Source: Cephalothrix spiralis (Eukaryota; Nemertea; Palaeonemertea; Archinemertea; Cephalotrichidae). From it: a stretch of 10,239 nucleotides of DNA. The notes under the pieces were generated by a model that worked only from the letters and a program-made list of their open reading frames with translations, was not told the origin of the DNA and searched no databases. Shown here one piece after another: positions 1 to 7,508 of this stretch; position 1 is the first letter of the stretch; the number at the start of each line of letters is the position of its first letter. A program made the position numbers and the translations under genes. The stretch lies in the NCBI GenBank assembly GCA_032353305.1, contig JAUCNG010413359.1, positions 1 through 10,239 on the forward strand. The letters run 5' to 3'.

Positions 1-113
1 TTCCGAGGTATAGAAAATGCCAATTAACATAGCGAGGTAGTCGAGAGACCTGGATTCAAATGTATACTCCACTCCTTTTTTTCATGATCCAACTTAAGAA
101 ATATATTACTTAC

Positions 114-280
114 CATTGCAGCATTATGTTCTTCCAAAGAACGCAATTTTACAACTTTACCCAGCAGTCTTCTTATCCTTTGAGCATGTTGTTCTCTTTT
201 ATGTCTTTCATACATTAATTGAGAGTGGAGCATTGATTTTTGTCCACGTAGAATACCAATTTCATCAGCAGGGGGAGTAC
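114..280 (-). CDS. TSC1: Hamartin (TSC1), exon E, start of the coiled coil
   Basis: Exon of two bases plus 55 codons (residues about 509-563), ending in phase 0. Acceptor TTGTCCTTTTATTAG|GT (AG at 282-281); donor AATG|GTAAGT (GT at 113-112), close to consensus. The peptide begins TPPADEIGILRGQ and runs through [39 protein letters not shown]. Human hamartin has [52 protein letters not shown] at the same place, the first heptads of its long coiled coil (roughly human residues 710-770). This is the best conserved part of the gene in the window. The following coiled-coil exons, starting with the equivalent of KDQL, would lie upstream of position 1 and are not in the window. The Gln in place of Asn/Leu and the Gly at RRLLGK are lineage differences, not breaks. 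Confidence 0.96.
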
Positions 281-754
281 CTAATAAAAGGACAATAGCA
301 GGGATAAACAGCTGTAATAATTCTTAACTGTGAATAGATAAAAATCATATGTATCGATATTCAAAAATATTTTAAGCAAAACCTTAATTTCATTCGATTC
401 AAAATCCCTAATCCATAGAAACTCTCACAGATGCAAAAAACAGCAACTCGATATTTCTAATCAAAATCAACCATTTTCTAACCCCTTATCAGTTTCACGG
501 ATTCAAAATTCATGCTGGACACATCCCGAACGCATTCGGCGAGTCTCCGGCCGATTTCGGAACATAAAATTGAAGAATTTATCAGGGCTTCGACAGTAAA
601 ATTTAATGCAAATGAATTTTCTTTTTTAATATAGTTAGTCCTTAAGTTCCGGTACACCTATAATACATCGAGTAAGCGCGATAAGATTACCTTTCGAAAT
701 AAGAGGGGGGAAATTCCGATGAAAAGAATCATTGTTCGATATCTACAATGTAAT

Positions 755-857
755 TAGCGATTCAGCTCAATGAGTTAACGCGCTTGCACCTGGCTATATC
801 AGGTGTCTCAATTTCGCAGACGGGCGCGTGTTAGAACCTCATTCGGGGTAGCATTTT
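755..857 (+). repeat. tRNA-like relic (SINE head or class II tRNA pseudogene)
   Basis: Positions 763-774 (CAGCTCAATGAG) match 10 of 12 positions of the pol III box A consensus TRGCNNARYNGG, followed by GTTAACGCG as in Ser/Leu-type D arms. Positions 787-805 form a six-base-pair hairpin with a seven-base loop (CACCTG / CAGGTG) where the anticodon arm belongs. A short stem TCT/AGA (806-820) sits where the long variable arm of a class II tRNA would be. Positions 829-839 (TGTTAGAACCT) match box B at 8 of 11 positions. The T stem and acceptor stem no longer pair and the base before the would-be anticodon is C, not T, so this is not a working tRNA. A T/A-rich stretch follows (about 852-868), as in tRNA-derived SINEs. 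Boundaries are approximate. Confidence 0.45.
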
Positions 858-919
858 ATTTTAAAAACTGACTGAGAATTAGACAAAAAGGTAACACTTA
901 CGCTATAAGCGCAAGAGGT

Positions 920-1007
920 TGTATCAATGTACATAGTACAGATATCTACCTCTTTTTTACTAGTGTATCAATGTACATAGTACAGATATCTACCTCTTGT
1001 TTACTAG
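920..1007. repeat. 44-bp tandem duplication, two copies
   Basis: Copy 1 is 920-963 and copy 2 is 964-1007. They differ at a single base (CTCTTTTTTAC versus CTCTTGTTTAC), so the duplication is young. The unit contains the near-palindrome TGTACATAGTACA. Confidence 0.95.
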
Positions 1008-1457
1008 AGTAATCAAACTACATTTTTGTAGGAAATTAAAACAGAAAACGCGAATACCTTTTATAACGATATTGGTTTTAGAGGGCAAAATGTATTACAA
1101 GCTAATAGAAACATGGCTATTTTACACGAGTGTGACCACATATTTTTTTTATCAGATGATCCTGTATTACGTCATTGAATTTTTTTGGGCATTATTGTGA
1201 ATACTTTTCTAAATACAACGGAATAGCAATATTACATGGCAGTAAAATCCCGTATATTGTGATTTTTACAAGCAATAAGTGTTATCCACTGTTATTATGC
1301 AATATATAGCCTTGCGTATGTGCAAATTTTGGATGTTCCTGTGGAACTTCTTGTTCTTATTATTACCTAAAGCAATCTAAACTCATTTCTATAATTCTAA
1401 TGCTTTACTGATTGGTTAGATATGGAGCTCAAGCTGAATTTCAATTACATTGCAAAC

Positions 1458-1604
1458 CTCCAAAATGGGTCCAATCCGTTGAGTCATGCTGAGTAATAGG
1501 AACAGTACCTAATTCCTTTGCGTGAATGTCACTTCCTAGTTTGATGAGGCGATCCAGAATCTCTGGTGGTGAAGGTTGTGTAAATGGTGCTACACCTTCA
1601 AAAG
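1458..1604 (-). CDS. TSC1: Hamartin (TSC1), internal exon D before the coiled coil
   Basis: Exon of 147 bases: two bases, 48 codons, one base (residues about 460-507). The acceptor is TATATTTTTTTTAG|CT (AG at 1606-1605) and the split codon with exon C gives Ala. The peptide [20 protein letters not shown]...[10 protein letters not shown] matches vertebrate hamartin (MEVLDRLIQQGADAHSKEL...SVDWTHFGG) almost position for position, so identity is near certain. In human TSC1 this block sits just before the coiled coil that carries most partner contacts. The donor is GGAG|GTTTGC (GT at 1457-1456), far from the GTRAGT consensus; it is accepted because the split codon G|GT restores the second Gly of FGG and continues into TPPADEI of exon E as in the family. 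If the intron is kept, translation adds LQCN and stops at TGA. Confidence 0.95.
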
Positions 1605-3146
1605 CTAAAAAAAATATAGAAATTGAAATAAGTCGATACATCGTATTAATTTAAAATGAAATGTTAACAGCAGGAATAAATAGCTTTGAAACACAATTTA
1701 CAGGGTAATTTTAGGCTAAGGTCCTGATTTGTAAATTTATAATTTTAATGAATATTGCACGTATTTTTTAAAGTCAATAATAATGAAAATTACGCCACTG
1801 GGGCGCCAGACATCACTTGGATTTTAGACATTCTAGATTTCACAATAATATTTAATCGAGTGATTTCGACCTAGCGGCGAAAATATTAACTATAGAGAAA
1901 TCAAAACTCCCTTTACGATTTTTAATTTTCATGGGCTATCCATTAAAAGAAACCGCAAATTTGAACGACGACTTTGACTTTTTTACCTCGACATCCGGGT
2001 CCTAAGTCATAGCTCGGAATTATACATATTTCTTGCTCAAAATGATCGTTCTATTGTAGCTTATGTAATGCTTTCATATAAGTTTCATTAAGCTGGGATG
2101 AAAACCTAAATAAAGATAGATTAGGGCTGAGGTAAAAAAGGCCAAAAATGCAGTTTTTTGCCACTAGCGGCGTTAATATTGAATTGAGAGAGAGAAATCA
2201 CCATCGAAATCACCATTAAAATAAATCGTGAAACTATACCACGACTTTGTGGCCTTGGCATTTGAACTTTCCAAGCGGCGGAGATATGAATGTTAGAAAA
2301 GGTCCTCATTTAAACTCATATTTATTTTCAATAAACAAATCGATTATTCGGGTAGGAACACAAAAAATCGAAATGTGCACCCTATTGTAAGGGAATTTCT
2401 ATAAGAACGAATTGTCGTATCGATCTCAAATTTCGCAGAGTGAACTAGTGCCTAATGTTTCAATTCAATTTTCTTTTTTAATATTGAGTTATTTTTTTAG
2501 TAGGTTGAAAATTCAAAAATCTTAGAATGCTATTTGTCATCATGATATCTTGTAATTTGTAATGCCGGATGACATCTCTTTTTGACTTTTCAAATATGCC
2601 AGGCAAATTATGCCTTTTCCATATCGGAATGAGTTTTTGGTTTTTTTGTGATTGTCTCAAAGAAATCCATGTCGTTTGCAGAACTTTGCCAGAAGTCGGC
2701 ATTTATCAAAGAAAACCTTCTGGGCCAACGCTACAGTAATTAGACTACTTTTTTAGTGGCCAACTCAAATATATTGCATTAACATTCATTACCTGTTGCA
2801 TTTAAGGGCTGAAGTTTGGTAAACAATGAGATTTAGATTCAATATTCTAGACATACAGTGTACATATAGCTGAGGTATCATATTTGAAGGCATAATCGTC
2901 ATATTATTTTTTGAATATGTTTTGGGGGTCGGATGCATACTAAGAAAACGTACCAAAACTGCGAAAATAAGCAAAAAAATTTTAATGTTTAGAAAAGTCA
3001 AATTATCTCGATATCTAAACGGTAAGCAATATATTAATTCAATTTTTTGGGCTCTCAAAATGATAATCAACAACTGGTATGAAGGATTTTTTTAAATCAT
3101 ACGGTTTTTCGATTTTTTTTACGATTTTTTAATTTGATTGAATTTG

Positions 3147-3501
3147 TATTATTGGAATACGAAACCGAAACTGTAGCTTTGGGCCTTTATCTCCCAGCAG
3201 ATCTTCATTATACGCAATGATCAAGGCCAGATGTTAACTCGCGATCGGTTCACTGCGTCTCCGTTTTCGACGTTTTGACGCGTATAGACCACAGCTGAAT
3301 GTAAGATCTTTAAAATCGTTTAAAATTATCGCTGACAACAAAAATTAATTAAACAAAATTAAAGACGCATGAACATGATTTACTAAAGATGGGATTGCTA
3401 AAGGCCTACGTGACCCTATATGTTACTTATGAAAATTTATATGAAAATAATTTTTTTTCTTCTTCATTTGGTTTCTGCAAAAATTTCGTATTCCAATTAT
3501 T
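3147..3501. mobile_element. MITE-like element with 14-bp terminal inverted repeats
   Basis: The 14-base word ATTGGAATACGAAA at 3151-3164 recurs as its exact reverse complement at 3484-3497. Each terminus is flanked by TATT in direct orientation (3147-3150 and 3498-3501), consistent with a 4-base target duplication. The 347-base interior has no credible coding frame, as expected for a non-autonomous DNA element. The TIR is short and the flank is AT-rich, so chance cannot be excluded; the family is not recognised. Confidence 0.4.
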
Positions 3502-3630
3502 TTAAGAGGATGCATGCATTCCTTTTTTTTGCAAAATACATTGCAATGCTAAATAAATAGTGATTAAATAGTCATTCTTTTAAAATAGATAAATAAAAAC
3601 TGCGCCTCGTGGTCTTAATCTAGCTTCAGT

Positions 3631-3673
3631 GATTATTTTTCATATACCACACTCGGGTAATATGAAAAAATCG
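3631..3673. repeat. Small AT-rich hairpin
   Basis: GATTATTTTTCATAT and its imperfect complement ATATGAAAAAATC are separated by about 15 bases. Likely a chance structure or part of a decayed repeat. Confidence 0.4.
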
Positions 3674-4053
3674 TTGAATAATGTCCCATTATCGTTTCTA
3701 ACTTAAGAGCCATTTTTTCTAAGAACCATTTTTGGATATGTTGTTCTTAAGAACTGCGAAATATTTTTTCGATCCGACCCCCTGGGGGCCCACAATGGGT
3801 AATTGAAGTGTTTTTATCAGATTTCAAAAAACGCAAAAATGGCTTTTTCACCAACCGCAAGCTTTAATATCTCACAAAATAGACCCGATATGATTATTTC
3901 GTTTTGGTTTCCATAAAATATAGACCACAATGTATCGTTAAGAGTTTTTAAAAAAATTATGGACCCCCTGCGAGCGGCACAGCAAGGGCCCAAAATAGGG
4001 TGTTTTTCGAATTTTGTCGATTTAAAAATCGATATGCGGCGCGCACAGAGCAT

Positions 4054-4958
4054 AAATTCAGATTTGTTCTTATTCATAATTAAAATTCAGATGATTTCCA
4101 CTAATGTGTCTACATCCGACCTCGTCCACATGGTTAAAATGTATCTCAAACCTAGCATGTTTGCAAAAACAGGCAACTTTGATTACCCATAATCCCTGGC
4201 AAGCATATGGCATGGTAGTATAACACCTATATTTCAATATTAAACAAAGTCTATAATGGGACCTCGAAAAACGCGCGAAAAAATGAATTTCACATTTTGA
4301 ATGAAAATATCTGCAACGCGTTTGATTCTGTAAATCATCATTATACTCATTGTTTCTAGCACCTGGTTATTTATTTTAATTTATTTTCACATCCCACAAT
4401 GAACCCAATCGAAGATTTTACGTTATAATCACTAAAATTGAAATAATAAGAGCTGCAGACAGTGCAGTGGGCAGTTGGAACATGTTCAATTTACGAAAAT
4501 ATGGCCAAATACGTTTGAGCTTAAAATCAGCAATTTTAGTGATTATTTCGTGAAATCTTCGATTGGGTTCATTGGGGGATGTGAAAATACAATAGAATAA
4601 ATAACCAGGTGCTTGAAAGATTGAGTATAATGATGATTTACATAATCAAACGCGTTGCAGATATTTTCGTTCAAATTGTGAAATTAAAACTTAATTTTTT
4701 CGCGCGTTTTTTGAGGTACCATTATAGACTTTGTTTAATATTGAAATATAGGTGTTATACTACCATGCCATATGCTTGGTTGACCTGTGGGATTTTGTTG
4801 CAAGGAATTATGGGTAATCAAAGTTGCCTGTTTTTGCAAACATGCTAGGTTTGAGACACATTTTAACCATGTGGACGAGGTTGGATGTAGACACATTATA
4901 CATCGATGAAATGGAAATCATCTGAATTTTAATTATGAATAAGAAAAAATCTGAATTT
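4054..4958. repeat. Long imperfect inverted repeat (fold-back), 387- and 428-bp arms
   Basis: The left arm (4054-4440) is matched by the reverse complement of the right arm (4531-4958), with a 90-base spacer (4441-4530). Shared landmarks, read outward from the centre, are: AATCTTCGATTGGGTTC, the AATAACCAGGTGC word, ATGATGATTTAC, AACGCGTTGCAGATATTTTC, CGCGCG, TATAGACTTTGTTTAATATTG, TAGGTGTTATACTACCATGCC, GCAAACATGCTAGGTTTGAGA and ATTTTAATTATGAATAAG. Identity by eye is about 85-90 percent outside gaps. The right arm carries extra segments of roughly 20, 15 and 9 bases. Pairing stops sharply at both outer ends and no target duplication is obvious. It could be a fold-back transposon, two head-to-head copies of a dispersed repeat, or a hairpin-RNA locus. 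Confidence 0.92.
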
Positions 4959-5400
4959 TGCAGGTCATGGTATATTTATATGATCTACCTTCATGAAGAA
5001 TTTAAAGGAAATATATTAAATAGGTAATGTGTTAAAGATATTTTAAGATACCAGGCTTATTTTCCAAAAATGAGCAAAACTTCATATTTTTAAAAATCAA
5101 ATTTCTCAAAAACAAAGCCCGAACACATATCTAGATTTTTTATATGTTCTTGTACTATATCATTCCTAAGAACAAACAAAAATTCAATGATTTAAACCCA
5201 TAGCCACATTAAAAAATTTGATGATCAATATTTGATGTCTTCACTCAAAAAAAAAGAAAAAATTTGATTCAAAAATTAGCAAACAGGTACATCAATTTTG
5301 ATGCCATTTAAAAACGGTTAAAACTGGTCCGATAGATAATCAGGTCGGATACCTCTAAATAAATGTCAAGCAAATCAATTGCTGACTACCAAAACAAGGC

Positions 5401-5422
5401 GTGCATGGCACGTGCATGGCAC
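5401..5422. repeat. 11-bp perfect tandem repeat
   Basis: GTGCATGGCAC occurs twice head to tail (5401-5411 and 5412-5422). The unit is itself nearly palindromic (GTGC...GCAC). Confidence 0.9.
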
Positions 5423-5450
5423 ACAGAAAGAGTACGCACCATAACATAAG

Positions 5451-5521
5451 CTCACTTTTGGTACTTCGTACCAAGTGAGAACTTATAATTCTAAAATAAT
5501 ACTAGTCCAAGATTCGACCCT
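5451..5521 (+). repeat. Hairpin plus box-B-like site, possible SINE fragment
   Basis: CTCACTTTTGGTAC (5451-5464) pairs with GTACCAAGTGAG (5468-5479) around a TTC loop: 12 pairs with a two-base bulge. The flanking AAGCTCACTTTTGGTA resembles a box A with two extra bases. Thirty-odd bases on, GATTCGACCC (5512-5521) matches the box B pattern inside a five-base-pair T-arm-like stem, CCAAG/CTTGG. Together these suggest a decayed tRNA-derived repeat, but the arms between do not fold as a tRNA. Confidence 0.3.
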
Positions 5522-5798
5522 TGGGGAGCTCTGTACATAGTGAAGGTCTCAATGATGTGATGATTATTTTTTCCATTACTAAATTAAATGTCTTGATTGA
5601 GCAAATTACGTCTCAATGCCATTCTAAATACAGTAGGTTTAATGTCAAGATACCGTACTTCACTACTTTAACTGTATCGAAGGCTTTTGACAGGTCAAAG
5701 AACCGCCAATAATATTTTAGTTTGTTTAGATCGTTTGTCATAATTGTCATGGTAATACAAGCTATGCATTTCAAGGCTGGGGCAGTAATCTAACTTAC

Positions 5799-6434
5799 CA
5801 CTAACAGTTGGTGGTGATCCAGTTGTCATAGTTGACTGTGGATGAAGAGTTTGACCACTAAATACCATTTTCGTCATATCAGATGCATGGTAGGAATGAT
5901 CAGAGCACTGTTGACACTGGAGTTCATGGAATGGGAGTGCAAAGCGAAATAAACCTTCATATGGCATCCTAGGTTGAAACTCATCATCATGTTCGTTAAA
6001 TGGAACATAGTCATTTAAATAAGGGTGAACATGACTGTCTATTGTGTGTGCAAAGTGACTATTTTCCAAATTTGAAAATGAGACTGAAGTTGTATGACTA
6101 GTAACACTTGTATCTACGAATTGCACGCTTGCCGTGGTAGGATGAGTCTGATTCTCTTTTAAGATATCTAAATTAGCTACAGACGTAGCCGGATCTGATT
6201 CCTCTTTGAAGATGGGACAAGAAAATGAGCGAGTCCGTCGTAAGGTGGTGGGATCTTTTTTCTGACTTCGGGAAGCCGCCGATTCGTAGTTGACACTCCG
6301 AAAGCGCCTCCGTTTAAATTTCTTCATGTATTCAGCGATAGAGTTTGCTGTAAGCGTCTCATCGGTTTTTTCCTCATATGACGGTGAATGCAAATTGGAT
6401 TGCGTGAGATCCGAAACCTCCTTATCTGTATCTT
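5799..6434 (-). CDS. TSC1: Hamartin (TSC1), internal exon C, regulatory middle region
   Basis: Largest exon here: two bases, 211 whole codons, one base (residues about 248-458). Acceptor CCTTAAAATTTCAG|AAG (AG at 6436-6435); donor TTAGTG|GTAAGT (GT at 5798-5797), a full consensus. The split codon with exon B gives Glu, so the junction reads EALEEDTDKEVSDL. A basic segment, FKRRRFRSVNYES followed by LRRTRSFSCPIF, holds two RxRxxS sites (serine codons 6295-6297 and 6220-6222), the consensus for Akt, S6K and SGK kinases. Further on, MPYEGLFRFALPFHELQ matches the vertebrate hamartin PYDHLFEVALPK element that precedes the coiled coil. A Cys/His cluster (ELQCQQCSDHSYH) follows; it has no counterpart I know in human hamartin. 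The frame stays open for 34 codons past the donor, but that tail (YYHDNYDKRSKQ) is intronic by phase with exon D. No earlier in-frame ATG is needed since the exon is internal. Confidence 0.89.
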
Positions 6435-6556
6435 CTGAAATTTTAAGGAGAAGAAAAAATTAATGTAGATATATGTAACCGATCGATTGCAACATACGTC
6501 TTCGAGGTCGATCACATCAAGTTCATCGTTCTCTTACATATTTCCTACAGTACGGT

Positions 6557-6685
6557 TCAGTACAAAGTTGTCGGCGCAGCTTTGAGCCCATTCCGATCCA
6601 CTTCGGTGTTAAATATTTTATTGCATTCGCATTCCCCACACTCCGAGACGATACGCTGATTTTCGAGCTGAATCTCTGTTAACTT
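6557..6685 (-). other. Possible cryptic or alternative minus-strand exon
   Basis: After an acceptor-like CTCTTCTAG (AG at 6687-6686), 42 codons are open and end in TGA at 6557-6559. The peptide has a plausible composition (KLTEIQLENQRIVSECGECEC, in part) with a CGECEC cluster. A donor-like AAATAT|GTAAGAG follows at 6538/6537, leaving a 103-base intron before exon C. Inserting this segment between exons B and C would introduce stops, so it cannot be constitutive hamartin coding sequence. It could be an untranslated alternative first exon, a poison exon, or chance in a GC-richer stretch. A 42-codon open frame is not rare by chance. Confidence 0.2.
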
Positions 6686-6711
6686 CTAGAAGAGATTTAA
6701 GAGGCGCGGCG

Positions 6712-6823
6712 ATTGGTCAACGAATTTACGTCACAATATCCGGGCTATTGATTTTCCTCTCGAGTTAAAATTTTTAGTCGATGGTTATATTATATCGATA
6801 ACTCTGAACTAGTATAGTCAGTG
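6712..6823 (+). promoter_or_regulatory. Promoter-like cluster inside the hamartin intron
   Basis: Read on the plus strand: an inverted CCAAT box (ATTGG, 6712-6716); a CRE-like site (TTACGTCAC, 6726-6734); a TATA-like TATATTATAT (6786-6795); and an arthropod-type initiator TCAGTG (6818-6823). If the initiator A at 6820 is +1, the TATA element lies at -34 to -25, the expected spacing. The surrounding DNA is locally CpG- and GC-richer than neighbouring intron. It could drive a nested plus-strand gene, belong to a solo LTR, or be an enhancer. CCAAT and CRE act in either direction, so a minus-strand start is also possible. Confidence 0.45.
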
Positions 6824-6984
6824 TGGCGGAGGTGATAAACGCTACCTTCTCGATCGGTCTTTGAATCAGAGATCGCACGTTCCATTCTAGCCGGATCCTC
6901 AAATATTTTCACCAAAAATATCTAAAGTATTGATTTTAAAATGACAATTCAGTCTGACTTGGCTCTTATCGTGCCGGAGTGTAG
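6820..6984 (+). other. Hypothetical first exon of a nested plus-strand gene
   Basis: From the initiator-like site at 6820, 121 bases contain no ATG. The first ATG is at 6941 in a good invertebrate start context (TTTTAAAATGACA). It opens MTIQSDLALIVPEC and then reaches a donor-like TGTAG|GTGAAT (GT at 6985-6986), leaving phase 2; without splicing the frame stops at TGA (6986-6988). TATA, initiator, leader, start codon and donor in the right order is suggestive, but no downstream exon with matching phase could be identified. The peptide is not recognised. Confidence 0.3.
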
Positions 6985-7001
6985 GTGAATATAATAGCGA
7001 T

Positions 7002-7168
7002 TTTTCGCAAAGCTACGAAGTACGAAAAACGTTCGTCGTAGTACCGTAACTGAAAATTTTGTAACGAATCTTTCTCAAGTTAGTACAAGGTTGGAACAAA
7101 AAACATTCACAGACTGGTTTCATTTTACAACATTCGTTTCGTTTCGTAATTCGTATGTTTGCGAAAAC
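7002..7168. repeat. Short imperfect inverted repeat
   Basis: TTTTCGCAAAGCTACGAAGT (7002-7021) and onward to 7036 matches the reverse complement of 7134-7168 (TTTTCGCAAACATACGAATT when reversed), about 27 of 35 positions. No flanking duplication is seen. It may be a small decayed MITE next to the promoter-like island. Confidence 0.55.
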
Positions 7169-7496
7169 TCCCTAATAATATTCAGATACCGTAGGATATC
7201 GGCCCAGACGTTATAATTATAAAGTCAGAGCTCAGATATATTAACTTGATGTTCATTTCCCAGTACTTATTAAAGATGATTAAAAATTCAATAGCAAAGA
7301 TCAAGCAATCACGAATGATGGAAAATAAGCTGCATTATTTTTGAATAAAGAATCGCTTATTTATAATGATTAAAAATAGTACTAAGTTGATTTTGAAATT
7401 TATCTAATCAAATTTTATTATCATAAGCATCAATAATTCTATGTTCATGCATACACATGTTAAGGGAACTTTTGGTGTAGAACCTTCAAGTTTTCG

Positions 7497-7508
7497 CCCC
7501 CCCCCCCC
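7497..7508. repeat. 12-base poly-C run
   Basis: An uninterrupted run of 12 C in AT-rich intron; length may be uncertain for sequencing reasons. Confidence 0.9.

Larger units (their letters stand above)
281..1457 (-). other. Hamartin intron between exons D and E
   Basis: 1,177-base intron, AT-rich. It contains a tRNA-like relic (about 755-857) and a 44-base tandem duplication (920-1007), described separately. No other coding segment with splice signals was found on either strand; the short open frames here are in AT-rich noise. Confidence 0.85.
1605..5798 (-). other. Hamartin intron between exons C and D
   Basis: 4,194-base AT-rich intron. Phases of the flanking exons agree (G|CT gives Ala), so no missing coding exon is required. 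It holds a MITE-like element (3147-3501), a long inverted repeat (4054-4958), an 11-base tandem repeat and hairpin near 5400-5480, and many T-rich tracts. From 1680 to 3100 nothing beyond AT-rich sequence was recognised; two isolated CTAGCGGCG words (1873, 2163 region) do not extend into a clear repeat. Open frames of 60-90 codons on both strands here show no family resemblance, no splice logic and strongly AT-driven composition. Confidence 0.85.

Noticed and set aside
30-60. GGATTCAAAT site resembling pol III box B at the window edge
   Set aside because: Matches consensus only with an inserted base and no box A is visible; it could be the end of a truncated SINE but cannot be supported.
1873-2175. 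Two CTAGCGGCG words with loosely similar flanks
   Set aside because: Similarity does not extend convincingly beyond about 20 bases; not claimed as a repeat pair.
614-2482. Identical 18-base word AATTTTCTTTTTTAATAT at 616 and 2466 regions
   Set aside because: Low-complexity T/A sequence with no extended similarity in the flanks.
2789-3073. 94-codon minus-strand open frame
   Set aside because: AT-driven composition, no recognised motif, inside the large hamartin intron with no phase-compatible splice sites.
3817-4077. 86-codon minus-strand open frame
   Set aside because: Overlaps a plus-strand open frame of similar quality and runs into the fold-back arm; no protein-like motif.
4609-4848. 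79-codon plus-strand open frame
   Set aside because: Lies wholly in the right arm of the inverted repeat; the matching left arm does not keep the frame open, so it is not under coding constraint.
5695-5798. Extension of exon C reading frame past 5799
   Set aside because: A full consensus donor GTAAGT at 5798 and phase agreement with exon D show this is intron.
6324-6515. 63-codon minus-strand frame rich in Arg and Ile
   Set aside because: Out-of-frame reading across the intron/exon C boundary.
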